Below, one piece after another: positions 11,540-23,755 of a DNA stretch of 64,000 bases. Location of the stretch: NCBI RefSeq assembly GCF_014529535.1, contig NW_023503555.1, positions 4,154,001 to 4,218,000 on the forward strand, in the 5' to 3' direction. The stretch comes from Bradysia coprophila. Its lineage: Eukaryota; Arthropoda; Insecta; Diptera; Sciaridae. Both the position numbers and the translations under genes were made by a program. Under the pieces are notes generated by a model that saw only the letters and a program-made list of their open reading frames with translations, made no database searches and was not told the DNA's origin. Within the stretch, counting starts at the first letter, position 1. Each line of letters begins with the position of its first letter.

Positions 11540-12975
11540 TCAATCCAAAACTCCCAATTCATCAAAGTACGGAAGATATTTTCGTAAAATTGCATGAGCT
11601 TTTGGCGTACCGTGAAGTTTTCGTTTGAATTGCAAAGCTTTCTCATTGACTGAAAATATTGTTTCAAAATCGACAGATTCTGTGTAATCGTGTGTTTGCA
11701 GTAGCACGGTCAAACATGTCGTCATGAATCCTACATATCACAGAAAATTAAGTGAGTACTCTCTTCATCTACGAAGAAATTGTTTCTCGTACTTACCATA
11801 AAAGCCCTTCTCTGCGAACTGCTGTTTAAACTCTTGCAATGTTGGACTACGCTTCGAATAGTTCAGATTCTCCAAATGCTTTACGAGGCTTGTGTGGTAA
11901 AACTCAATCAACTCGTCGGTATGATCAAGTCGAAGCGAGTCCTTTAATGTATTTGAAAGGAAATAATGTAAATCGATAGCTGGTGACGTAAAACAAGAAA
12001 ATTGAAAGTCGATGAAGACGATATTGTCGATTGTTTGCTTGTCTTCACTCCTTCTGACCATTAAATTTGGAGACCACATATCGCCGTGGACTAACGTATT
12101 AAAATGCGTCGGATTCGGCTGGAATGCATGGCGTGCTTTCTCATCAAACTTGGACAACAATCGATCCAGTTTTGGTAGATATTTTGCAAAATCCGGCCAA
12201 TTTGATACCACTTCTTTGACGAAACTTACTTGGGCTTTGAAGTGCGGTAGGAATCCGTCAACATGCTGATTTATTATACCTTAGAATACAGTCGTTATAA
12301 CGTTGTGATGGTAGTTTACGAGATCAGAGACTAACCACCGCCATAACTTTCAAAAATCTCCGCTTCTCTTTGCACGATCAAGGCATTGATTGCATGGAAT
12401 GCCGCTACTTTTTGCAGAGCAACTTTAGCAGCATCCAGATCGTAACCGTTTTGAACCGATATTGTGCAATAGTCTTCCGCAGCCAAATCTTCCAACAAAA
12501 GGACACCATTAATCTCACAGACGCCGTATACTTCTGGCAAAAATCGACTAGGTCCCATCAATTCGTTCGCGCATTTTTTCATTTTTGGCGCGATGTGACT
12601 GTAGAAATGAAATTCCTTTTCTATCGCATTCAGACTGGATAGAAAATCAAAAGCGAAATTTCCGCGCAGAGTCAATTTGGCGATGATACTCAAATCTGCA
12701 CTTTGCTGAAACAAGGTTCACATTTTCACTGAAGACACTTTTGCAGAAAAAAATACGTTTCTTCTTACGTGGTGGCCGGGAGCTTTATTAAGTTTGATAG
12801 TTAAGCGGTAGAGTATACCGGCGAAATTTTCCACTTTTTCGGTAGCTGGTTTTGCTACGAAATTGAGGACCTTTAAGTGGTCATCTTGGAAGTACTGCTG
12901 AAGATGTTCCTCAATAAATTGATTGTTCAGCCAAATTGGTAATACTAGTTTCGCGTCATCACTCGTCGAAGTCAT
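11540..12975 (-). CDS. EcKinase-like (CHK kinase-like) small-molecule kinase
   Basis: Four exons (12975-12769, 12705-12336, 12279-11797, 11730-11540) join in phase to give 416 residues, the usual size for the insect EcKinase/DUF227 family. The catalytic signature HGDMWSPN is at about 257-264 with D259 as the presumed catalytic base, and the metal-binding motif IDFQ has D283. The N-terminal lobe shows AKLTLRG...EKEFHFYSHI. Family members are cytoplasmic and phosphorylate ecdysteroids or plant and diet toxins; the substrate here cannot be read from sequence. Exons 2 to 3 use acceptor 12280 so that ESYGG joins GIINQHVDG. The gene looks intact. Confidence 0.9.
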
Positions 12976-13368
12976 ATTTCGAGTTCAATATGGAATATCC
13001 ACACTATATCAGATCTGAAGCTCAACTGAAAAGCAACTTTTTACTTAACAACAGAGAACAAAGAACAAGGTGATAATATAAAAAAAAGAAGAGAGAGATA
13101 AGGTAAATCCCATAAATTGAGTAAATAACGATTCTCGTCGATCTTTCTTACAAGAAAGTCGTTGATATAGTCGGTATCTCGTATGTTTACTTCCTAACTT
13201 GCACCATCTGGCTTTAATCTTTACACAACATGAGTGGTTTATGTATTGCTACCAGATAATCGAATAGTGGAGGGGCATTTGGGCATTTAGCGAAAATGTT
13301 TTTATGGGATTATTTTGAGTAGTCAAAAAAACACAAATTAGAAATTTTTTAGGTCGCGGATCAACAAG

Positions 13369-15237
13369 GTTTTTTTAAGGTACATGTCGCTGGCACCCCC
13401 ACCATTTAGGGCTGTGTCGAATTAGGGCTCATATTAAAGGGCTCGTTTAGGGCTGACGAATGAAACCGGTCCTGAGTTTAGGGCTGTCGATTTATGTGAG
13501 TTATATCGTTTTGAATTTTTCAAGTATGTCGCTTAAGTGTTTTGTCATAAATTGAATAGGTTTTTGACTTTCTACTTAATCTATGATTTGGGGCTAGTTT
13601 AGGGCTGACGATTGAAACCGGTCCCGAGTTTAGGGCTGCTCAAATACCAAAGTTATTCAATTTTTTCTCGAAAAAACATGTCATATTGGCAGTTTTCGAT
13701 GTTATTCATAGTGTTACTAGTTGAAAGTATATATTAACGTTTGGGGCTAGTTTAGGGCTGACAATTGAAGCCAATCCTGAGTTTAGGGCTGCTATCCCGC
13801 CAAAGATAGTCAGATTTTTCTAAACACAAACATGTCATATTAGCTGTTTCAACGATATTCCAAAAGCTTCTGACTGAAATTATAGTCTATCGTTTAGGGC
13901 TCATTTAGGGCTGATGATTGAAACCGGTCTAGAGTTTGGAGCCGCTCAGTGACCAAAGTTATTCAATTATTAAGAAAAAAAAAGCATGTCATTTTGGGCG
14001 TTTTGTTGATATACAATTTGTTTCTTATTAAAAGCATAGCTTAACGTTTAGGGCTCATTTAGGGCTGACAATTGAATCCGACCTCAAGTCTAGGGATATT
14101 GAATGAGCAAATTTATTCGAGTTATCACCCATCAACTGTTCCATTGGAAATTTTCAAGACCATAAAAGCATCCATAAAAATGTTGCATTAAACGATAGTG
14201 GTAGAGGCTTGTTTATCGCTAAAAATCAGATAAAGTTATTTAATCTCTTATTGAGTATGATTTTTCTAACAATGCTAAAGTGCACTTAGAACTAGAGAAT
14301 AGCACTGCCTGTGGTCTTATTTTTCGAGGAGAGAAACTGTTCAAATAAAATTAATACCGTGGTGGCTCTTGAAATAATGTTGAAAAATAACTCAGGGACA
14401 ACAACGATGGATTCACGTTATAGACTTGAAATCTGATCATCAGATGTCTTGAAAATTTCCAATGGAACAGTTGATGGGTGATAACTCGAATAAATTTGCT
14501 CATTCAATATCCCTAGACTTGAGGTCGGATTCAATTGTCAGCCCTAAATGAGCCCTAAACGTTAAGCTACGCTTTCAATAAGAAACAAATTGTATATCAA
14601 CAAAACGCCCAAAATGACATGCTTTTTTTTTCTTAATAATTGAATAACTTTGGTCACTGAGCGGCTCCAAACTCTAGACCGGTTTCAATCATCAGCCCTA
14701 AATGAGCCCTAAACGATAGACTATAATTTCAGTCAGAAGCTTTTGGAATATCGTTGAAACAGCTAATATGACATGTTTGTGTTTAGAAAAATCTGACTAT
14801 CTTTGGCGGGATAGCAGCCCTAAACTCAGGATTGGCTTCAATTGTCAGCCCTAAACTAGCCCCAAACGTTAATATATACTTTCAACTAGTAACACTATGA
14901 ATAACATCGAAAACTGCCAATATGACATGTTTTTTCGAGAAAAAATTGAATAACTTTGGTATTTGAGCAGCCCTAAACTCGGGACCGGTTTCAATCGTCA
15001 GCCCTAAACTAGCCCCAAATCATAGATTAAGTAGAAAGTCAAAAACCTATTCAATTTATGACAAAACACTTAAGCGACATACTTGAAAAATTCAAAACGA
15101 TATAACTCACATAAATCGACAGCCCTAAACTCGGGATCGGTTCCATTCGTCAGCCCTAAACGAGCCCTTTAATATGAGCCCTAACTCGACAAAGCCCTTA
15201 ATGGTGGGGGTGCCAGCGAAATGCACCTGTTTTTTTA
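13369..15237. mobile_element. 1.85 kb fold-back element with 9-base target duplication
   Basis: The element (13378-15228) has two arms of about 780 bases (13378-14160 and 14445-15228) that are close inverted copies around a loop of about 285 bases. The ends read AGGTRCATKTCGCTGGCACC inward. Both flanks carry GTTTTTTTA (13369-13377 and 15229-15237), a 9-base direct repeat as expected for fold-back or Mutator-like insertion. Each arm contains about five subunits of roughly 150 bases carrying TTTAGGGCTGAC and GAGTTTAGGGCTG motifs. No protein is encoded. The high arm identity suggests recent insertion or gene conversion between arms. Confidence 0.85.
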
Positions 15238-15238
15238 A

Positions 15239-17270
15239 CAAACAAAATTTCGACCGTCATCGGTACAATGTAAACAATCCGGTTCTTCGGCGACATTACA
15301 TGATTTTCAACGGAGATTGTGTATAAATTATAAAATTAATTAAATAACGCGGTACATTTCATAACAAAAAATCATGGCAAAATATGCCGTATTTTAGTTG
15401 TGAGGTGCACAAAATACTATTGTATGTCAACTTTCGATTCAAATTTTGAAATTTAGTGAGAAGCTACTATGACAATGTACCCACGAAACGTAGCACAACA
15501 AAGAGAAAATTTATTTCAATCAAAAAACAAAGACGGAATAAAAACCCTACGGAAATTCGGTTCTTGCAATTTGCGCCCCTGAGCTTTTCGTCTCAGGTTA
15601 AACAAAATTGGTATGTACGAAGCTGTTTACGTCATTTGTAAGATGAAGGGTGCTCTGGCACTGTCGTTGTCCACTCGTACCTTGTTAGGCGGCGCTTATT
15701 GCATGGATTGGGGTATTAGAGTTTTTTGGGGTTCTCATTGTGTTCCACTATGCCTGAGGAAACGAGAAGTAGCCGTGTGAAATGAATGAATTCAATGTTA
15801 CCGAAATCTCTGATTGGTTTGTATCCTGATTTCGATCGCATCTCTGATTGGTTTGTATCCTGATTTGGAACGTGATGATGAATGTCTAATCTACCTAATG
15901 GTACACGGAATTTCTTTAACTTACCTAAGCAACCTCATCAAGCCCGATGTGGACAAAATCGCTGCGGAAAGCGAACACGGAAAACGGAAATGTTTCTTTG
16001 TGTTGAAGAATGAGGTCAACCTCTGCAAGTCGAGTGCTAGTGAGTCATTCCTTGCAAGAGTCATTTTCGACCAATGATTTTGTCGTTTGCTGTTGTGCTT
16101 CACTCGCCGTTGATCGCTTTAGCAATTGTTATAGTTTTGCTTGTACTGTTGCTTCACTCGCAATTGTGAATTCGAAGATTCAGTTACGGTTTATGACTTC
16201 GAAGACTAGATCGAGTCCCTTTTCTGATGTTTCCATTGTAAAGCCGACTAAAGTTGATCTTTACAGATTGAGTACTGGCAAGTCATTCCCTGCAAATTGA
16301 ATTAGACAACTGGTTGATCTTTACAGATTGAGTGCTGGCGAGTCATTCTCTGTTAGAGTTTCGTCATCCGGAATTTTGGGCTAATTAGTGTAGCTTGAGG
16401 CCATACTTCACTCACTACGAGATTTTCTTCTACTGATTTTGTTCAGCATTGTTGATACACAGAAGGCTAAGAAACATTATCTTTGAAATTAACTTCGATC
16501 GAAGATTTTTCGCGAGATCTTTGCATTGTTTTTCCGTTTCGTTGTTGGTGCTGTTTGCCGGTGATTGTGCAATTTTCGCTGGCTGGATAAATGGGCGGAT
16601 CAGACGGTTGGTGACGTAAGAATCGTGTGTGAGAATTTTTTTATTACAGCGAGGCTCTAATTTGCGGCCGGAGGTATGTGGTGCCACAGGAAGTTTTCCC
16701 GTGGTTTGCCGTGACGATTTTTCTCTGCCGTGGTAGTTGCGAGTGGTTGTTCTGTAGCCGATGTCTTTGTCCGAAGTCTTCTGTGGCGTTTTTCCAGTAG
16801 TTTTCCTGCGAGAGTTTTTGTACGGCGAAAGAATTTCCATGAGGATTGTTATGGGTGTGACCCTGTGAGTTGTGACGAGTGGGAGGAACTTGCCTAAAAT
16901 AAGGTGAAATTTATTTTGAATTCCATCAACAGATCCATGGGGCAAGCACAATGAACATAAAATTAAATGCTTTTGTCTTTATTCAGATATAGGAGATTTC
17001 GAACAATTATTTACTGAGTCTAATCGAATTTCGTTATGTGACTCACCACAATCGCTCAAAATTCTACTTGAACAAAAAGAAGTGGAAATGTTTCTAAGAA
17101 AATTATTGTAAACAAAAGGGTCAGCGTTCCACATTTAAATGGTTGCTCAAAGTGGAACCGTATTGAACGCTTAGTATTTTAGGAAGTTATTTTGATAAGA
17201 TCAGCTTATGAGTAAATTGTAGAGTCTTTCGAATACGCCGTGGTCAACGTACACAACTCTTTTGGTCGTC
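15239..17270. other. Intergenic stretch with local duplications and an unassigned open frame
   Basis: Three short direct duplications are visible: a 35-base unit twice at about 15801-15870 (ATCTCTGATTGGTTTGTATC), a unit near 16255-16355 (GATCTTTACAGATTGAGTRC then TGGC) twice, and a related GAGTGCTAGTGAGTCATTCC at 16030. A 173-residue open frame lies on the minus strand (16951-16430; basic, Lys/Thr/Arg-rich). It shows no domain I recognise and no clear splice context, so it is not called as a gene. Confidence 0.4.
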
Positions 17271-20200
17271 TTAAATTCTGGAGTTTTTGATTTCGCGAAT
17301 AACTTCCAGAGCGCTATCCATAGCCTAAAAAAATGCGTTCCAATCATTCCAACAAGAATAAACCTTGGAATAATCGACCCCCACGACCTACCCGTATTTT
17401 GTCAGTGGTCAGTTTCCGTTGTTCTTCGATTGTCTCACATTCTCGAACTAACTGATCGATTTTTTCGGACTTGTGAAGTTTCTCCATCTACAACAAGAAT
17501 TCCCAATGTTTACTTTCAAACGATAAACTGTTGACTTATCTACAAACCAGTCGTCGTTGGATGTTACGCTCCATAAAGTAGACAACAGTGTGGGCGATCG
17601 CTTTCGGACAATATTCTAGGAAGGCCAACTTGACAATATCAAAATACTTTTGAACCAATTGCCGCACAATCTTACACTGCATCTGCTGTATATCGGTCGG
17701 CTTGTCTCCCAGAATGGACTGCATAGGTTCCTCCTCTTTTTCCGATGTCGTCGTGAGCAATTCGTACTTCGACAAAGTATTTTTCTTGATCAAATCCTGC
17801 ATTTCGGTGTTGAAATCAATTTGGATCGTCTTAATGAAACTGGCCTGAATGGCAACGTAATTTTTCAGCAGATCATGGACAACCAGATGTCGTTCGGTTA
17901 ATAGTTCGGTGACTTCGTCGGTAATTGCCGCTGACAAATACGGCAAGCGTTGCATTTTCTTCTCCAGGAAGGTATTCCAGATCTTCATGATGTTTATGAT
18001 TTCGCAGTTCACGGTACTCGCACATTTCAGTGCTGGTTCTTCAAGACGTTTAATTTGATGGCGTACTAAATCTTGATAGGCAGCCTACATTTCGGACAAA
18101 GTTTAAGGTCATTGTTTAGCGATATTGTTTAATGGGACGGGAAATTTACCTCCGTTATCAACACTGAACCTTCGATGCCACGAGAATTACAGATCACAGT
18201 AAGGATTTCTACGTCGTCAAGGTCGTCTTGGGGTACGATTTTCTTCAAACTTCGCGCCAGATCTTCGTCAAGAGCCACATTAATTTGGGCGCTTCCGACC
18301 AGTACTTTCTTCTGGATGTAACGATTCTTCCCCACTATTGATGACTTAAAGCCATTGCAAAATTCTTCGATAATGTCCACCATAACAGCAGACTTATTCT
18401 CGATGTTTACATTTGCATGTTGGTTAACCGAGTCTGTGTGAATTTCAAACAAATGACAAGATTTTAGCATTATAAAAAAACAAATTCAGTTCACCTGCAA
18501 CATCGGAAGCGTTTTCATAATGTGCTCCAACAACAGCCGCTGTAATCGAACTTTCAAGTTCGGAATGCCGTTGTGCGATGCAATGGTTGGATAATTGTCG
18601 ATTAGAAATTTGGCTTCATTTTCCATGCTATCTGCGATCGATACACCTCTTACGGTATCATCGTACGATCGATTTACGACTCCAACGATTCCAAGTTTCA
18701 CTTTAATTATTTGGCCGGTTAGGACATCTGTAGCATCTGTTCCATAGTCCATCAGATCGAGCTTTGTTAAAACGCAAATCGTTCTTTCACCCTTCGGGTC
18801 GATCGTCTTCACGAATTTGATGGTTTTTGGATTTTGTATTTCGTTGCTGGCAGCACATACGGCAAGAATTACACTATTGGGATTCTTAGCGTAACGCTCA
18901 ACCACATCAATGATCTGCTGCTCAATATCTTCGGGTTGACCTTCAGCAGGAGCCTGTAAGAGCGTTTACCATATTGTGAGGGTTTTCATAGCATTAATTA
19001 CAACTTACAGAAACAAGTCCTGGAAGGTCGACAAGCGTCAAATTGATGACATTCGGCGAGATTATGCGAAGTATCAATTGCTCTTTGACAATGACATTTT
19101 CACCTGCTGCACGTCTATTTACTTCATTGTTGATGATATGGCTCACTCGATTGAAGTCTGTTACAATCTTTTCATCCGTCAACTGTGGGAATTCAACCCA
19201 TTCCGTTGCCTTTAACTTGGCTATTGGATAAACAGTTTTAATGAAGTAGCTGCTGACTTAATCGTACCGACTAATCTTGTAACTGCCGTGTTAGGCCAAA
19301 ACATCGTATCGCATTTACATCTCTGGTTTTAAAAAGCTTCGCTACTTCTCCGATGGAATCCAAAATTAGCTCAAAGCTCCCCAAAGCACACACATAATGC
19401 GAACCGTTGTGTCGACTTAACACGACAGTATACGGAAGCGATGTAAATTTTTGTCTTACCTGATAAGGATCGATACTGTTCGTCGTCTCGATTTTTCTTA
19501 ATCATTTGCAGCACTATTGGACATCTAGTGCAAGTCTTCGTTCCGCGCGGAAAACATGAAAATCCACAAATATTTTCCAGCACAGAGCTTTTGCCGCTGC
19601 TCTGAACACCGAAAAAGAATTTGATGAAAACGGAAACGAAATAATTTTTTTTTAAATCTTTGAAAGTGAAACGTATACCTGTTCCCCAACGACGATAATT
19701 TGCGGTAGTTGAATGGGACAGGTGCCGGTCGTGTTGAAAACATTTTGCAGTTGATTAATGATCGGAATTAGTCTGTCCAGTCCAAATACTGGCTTGTACT
19801 GAAGAAATGTTTAAGGTTCAAATACACAGACTATGACTGGATTTCCCTGCGAAACTCTGCATTTCTTTTACCTACTATACTAGAGTTTTATTGCGCTGTA
19901 TCCCTTCAAGATATTCCAATAAACTTCTAAGAAACGAACACTTTATTCTGAATCAAAACTGCGGACTGCGGTTGCGGTTGTAATCGGTAGAGGTTGCAAA
20001 TCTAATAGTGATGATACAAAAAATTGGTCCATTGATGTATCTAAAGCTGGTGGAGACCCGTTAAATTTTAAAAATGAAGACTTTTGGAAGGTCTCCTCCC
20101 TGCGGATTCATGGGATATTTTGTAATTTGTTATACCAATAGACTGACATGTCTGCTACTAATCACAAAAACGAAATTCTTGAATTTGCTGTGCGAGCGTT

Positions 20201-21116
20201 CGTAACGGTTCAAATTTTCGTACTAAGTACTGTACTTCTCCGTACACTCGTACAGTCGGTTTAAAAAAAATCTTTTCGTGATTAGTAGTGGACATATCCC
20301 TTATCAATATAATTAATTAAATAAATGTACCACCCACACCCATGATTCCTGGCGTACACGACTTCCAAAAATTGTCATTTTTAAACATGGAACGAGTCTC
20401 TACCAGCTTCATATACAGGAACGGACCAATTTTTTGTGTCATTATCAGAATTTCAACATCTATCGATTACAGCCTCAACCTAGGTGCCCTGACTCCTAGT
20501 GCATTGAATGATGCGGTTGAACATCAAATTTTGTTTACCGGAGCCTTGAACAAGGCCTTGAACTGGTTAGAAATCCTAAAGAATCAAAACGGCAATGTGC
20601 GATTGGTGGGATCTCACAATCAATCAGGAAATATCTTTTGGAAAAATCATTTTCCAAAATTTTGTTGAATTTTCCTTAATTTTCTCAAAAATATCTTTGG
20701 TAAAATTTTGAAAAATGTAGGAAAATTCGGGAAATTGTGAAAAATTATAGGTGAGTGTGGGAAAATGTTTTCTCAAATATAGTCCCTGACCGGACAACCC
20801 GAAAAATTGTTTTCATTCAATTTAGCCGATCTATGGATTTTACTATGCACTGTGTAAACCAAATTATTTATCTTACGCTTCCAACGTGAAAGTTTGAGTG
20901 CACTCCCGTTTCAACACCACCCATTGCGCTTTTCTTAGCACTTTTCTTAGCACTTTTCTTCGAATGCTGCAATAATGAGACAATGAATTATCATAACAAT
21001 AGAACCAACAATGTGATCATCAACATTAGGGAAAGTTTTTATCTGTTATTTCCAATACTTGCCTTTACATCTGACCATTCCAGCTGACCATTCTCGAACG
21101 TTCCGTCATTCTGCAT
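17271..21116 (-). CDS. Mx-type dynamin-like GTPase, stalk disrupted
   Basis: Ten exons are visible: 21116-21063, 20966-20877, 19798-19679, 19601-19460, 19220-19009, 18953-18495, 18433-18150, 18084-17548, 17487-17392 and 17324-17271, about 680 residues. The dynamin GTPase domain is complete: P-loop GEQSSGKSS with K92, switch TRCP, DLPG at 200-203 and TKLD at 269-272. The stalk ([11 protein letters not shown]) and GTPase effector domain (VQKYFDIV...[15 protein letters not shown]) follow. There is no PH or proline-rich domain, which fits the Mx/DRP type rather than classical dynamin. The N-terminal KKSA repeats (exon 2) are unusual, and exon 1 ends in a GC donor (AAG/GCAAGT), so these two exons are less certain. 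Exons 6 and 7 do not join in frame: removing the 61-base intron shifts the frame by one, and reading through meets TGA. Either the gene is damaged or the sequence has an indel. All other junctions are in phase. Confidence 0.8.
20006..20446. mobile_element. Fold-back/MITE pair inside an Mx intron
   Basis: ACAAAAAATTGGTCC at 20015 is mirrored at 20425-20440, and the arms continue for about 130 bases with similar sequence (AAGCTGGTGGAGAC versus its complement). An inner palindrome (about 20141-20297) has ends GACATGTCTGCTACTAATCA and complement. It lies in the intron between the second and third Mx coding exons. Confidence 0.6.
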
Positions 21117-22106
21117 TGTTGAGATCGAATATTCAACCGGATTCTAGCAAAAAATTTACTTGAAATTTGCACAGAAAGAAAACTTTGTCACGCACGTTAT
21201 TGTTAGTAGGGATCGAAAATACCTTTGCACCTTTTGTACTCACTTCGCTATGCCGTCTATCGATCAAAGCAATGTAATATTTTGCGTTGCGTCTTTTTCT
21301 TACTGAGTAAGTAATTCTTTGTCGATATTAATGTCAGAGATGTCAAAGCCGAAACTAGATATTTGACTAGACGCAATGTGGTAGTTATTGCTTCAATAAA
21401 ACAAAATAACGAAAATCAGTTTTCGCAATTTAATGACGGAAATGAACTCTTTCTTGCCTGTTTCCAATGCTGTATACTAGATTATGCTCGATTATTTCAT
21501 CCAAGATTAGGCGTGCAAAAAAATCATATTTCGTTGCGTGCGGAAATAGTTATTTATGACATCGAGTGCGAAGTACTTGATTAGGCTCTAGATGCGTAAT
21601 TATGACACGAGGCCGCAGGCTGTGTGTCATAATACACATCGTTGTATGAATCTCGGTGCAAAGTACTTTATTAGGCTCTAGATGTGTAATTATGACATAA
21701 GGCCGCACTTGATGTCATATATATAACTATTGTGTAAGCCAATCAAACAGTCCCATTTGATCATAATAGTACATTTTCTACCTTGGTGTATATTTCGAGA
21801 ATAACTTCGTATGTACAATTGTATATAACGAGCGCCAGCGAGTGTATATACAATTGTACATAAGAAGTGATTCGAGCATTAAGCATGTTGTTTTAAAACG
21901 CATTCACAACAAAAAACGAGCCATCAGAACAGTCGGAGCGTTTGCTGCGACTGAGCCCCGTACAAACCCGTATATCTATTGCGTACGTGACCCTAGTGCG
22001 TCTGTCACCCTACTTTGACCTTAAGCCTATGCGCCGGTTAAAGTAGTTAAAGTAAAATTATTATGTAATGTGTACATCTTAGAAATTGCGCATAGCGCAA
22101 TTACGA
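21117..22106. repeat. Intergenic repeats upstream of the Mx-like gene
   Basis: A duplicated segment (TTAGGCTCTAGATGYGTAAT, near 21580 and 21672) is followed by a palindrome at about 21808-21866 (TATGTACAATTGTATATAAC versus GTATATACAATTGTACATA). No gene is supported. Any Mx promoter should lie at 21120-21350; no TATA box or immune-type site stands out. Confidence 0.45.
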
Positions 22107-23513
22107 AGCCCCGTACGACGTTCCTTTCAAATAAAACAAAAATTTCAAATAGCCCTAAAATTTTAATTTATTGAGTATAAATACACATAGGGCCTAGTAT
22201 CGGCCTCAGTCCTAGGATCCAAATAAATTTTTTTTTTAACTACATTCTATTCGGCCTTTGATTACCTTCCAAATGAAACAAAAAATACGAAAAACGGATG
22301 AAATTTGCTCGAGTTATATGTAAAATACACATAGGGCCCTAGTAGCGGCCTTAGTCCGAGGACCCAAATTTAATTTTTTTTCAACAACATTCTATTCGGC
22401 CTTTGATTACCTTCCAAATGAAACAAAAATTACGAAAAACGGATGAAATTTGCTCGAGTTATATGTAAAATACACATAGGGCCCTAGTAACGGCCTTAGT
22501 CCAAGGACCCAAATTTAATTTTTTTTCAACAACATTCTATTCGGCCTTTGATTACCTTCCAAATGAAACAAAAATTACGAAAAACGGATGAAATTTGCTC
22601 GAGTTATATGTAAAATACACATAGGGCCCTAGTAACGGCCTTAGTCCAAGGACCCAAATTTAATTTTTTTTTTCACCAACATTCTATTCGGTGTTCGATT
22701 ATCTTTCAAATGAAACAAAAATTACGAAAAACGGATGAAATTTACTCGAGTTGTATGTAAAATACGCATAGGGCTCTAGTAGCGGCCTTAGTCCGAGGAC
22801 CCAAATTTAATTTCTTTTTCAACAACATTCTATTCGGTGTTCGATTATCTTTCAAATGAAACAAAAATTACGAAAAACGGATGAAATTTACTCGAGTTGT
22901 ATGTAAAATACGCATAGGGCCCTAGTAGCGGCCTTAGTCCGAGGACCCAAATTTAATTTTTTTTATACAACATTCTATTCGGCCTTTGATTACCTTCCAA
23001 ATGACACAAAAATTACGAAAAACGAATGAAATTTGCTCGAGTTCTATGTAAAATACACATAGGGCCCTAGTAGCTTTTCACTTCTAAAGCCCTAATTCAC
23101 GGTCCACTCACCCGATTTTAAAAAACTTTTTTTTCCTGGATTGGTATTGACAATACCTATCATTTGCCGTGTCATTTACATTTCCATCGTTTATTTTGCC
23201 ATAAATATCACCAAAAGACCTTAAATCACTTAGGTGGCCCTAACTCACGAAGGGCCGACCCGAATATGCCCATCTTCGAACTTTTTGACTATTTTTGACT
23301 ATCTTTCAGGGAAAAAAAAATTTTTTGAAATCGGATTTGATTTACTCAAGATATCGACGTGACGGACAGACGGACAGACGGCCCAAATTTTTATTGCGGA
23401 TTCGTCATCTATGAACATAGGCAAACACTTTGCCCTTACCGTCTGCTTCGAATTCCATCAATTACACACGGCATCGTAATCCTATAAGCCCCTTCGTACT
23501 TCGTACGGGGCTA
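22107..23513. mobile_element. Element with GTACGAAGT ends and a six-copy tandem array
   Basis: The ends are inverted: AGCCCCGTACGACGTTCC at 22107 and a complement of AGCCCCGTACGAAGTACGAA at 23494-23513. About six head-to-tail units of roughly 147 bases fill 22150-23075, each with ATTCTATTCGGCCTTTGATT or a variant, AAATTACGAAAAACGGATGA and CACATAGGGCCCTAGTA. Near the right end is GACGGACAGACGGACAGACG. A related element sits at 42060-43085. Non-coding; it looks like a non-autonomous transposon with expanded internal repeats. Confidence 0.7.
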
Positions 23514-23682
23514 AAAACATCATACAGAGAATCCTTTATTTACTTACTCACACACATATACTATCCACCTCAACATTTCGTACAAATCACATCATTCCGA
23601 CTACTCTGATTATTTGATCGATGTAGAAGTGACTAACGAACTAATAATTTAACACCAATTGCATCTCGTTATGTGATTTGTT

Positions 23683-23755
23683 GGCGTAGTGGTCAGCATG
23701 TTTGGTTGATATGCTGCTGGTCCCGTGTTCGCTTCCGCCGTTCGGCGATTTTTTT
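23683..23755 (+). repeat. tRNA-like SINE head or tRNA pseudogene
   Basis: TGGCGTAGTGGTCAGCATG resembles a tRNA A-box region, and CCCGTGTTCGCTTCCGCC about 30 bases later resembles a B box, followed by a T-run at 23751. The arms do not fold into a clean cloverleaf by eye, so a SINE head or tRNA-derived fragment is likelier than a working tRNA. Confidence 0.45.

Noticed and set aside
13437-14060. TTTAGGG motifs as telomeric DNA
   Set aside because: They are spaced parts of a 150-base unit, not a head-to-tail telomere array, and sit inside an element with target duplications.
16430-16951. 173-residue basic open frame, minus strand
   Set aside because: No known domain, no signal or splice context, and a composition that could arise by chance; kept only as a note in the intergenic entry.
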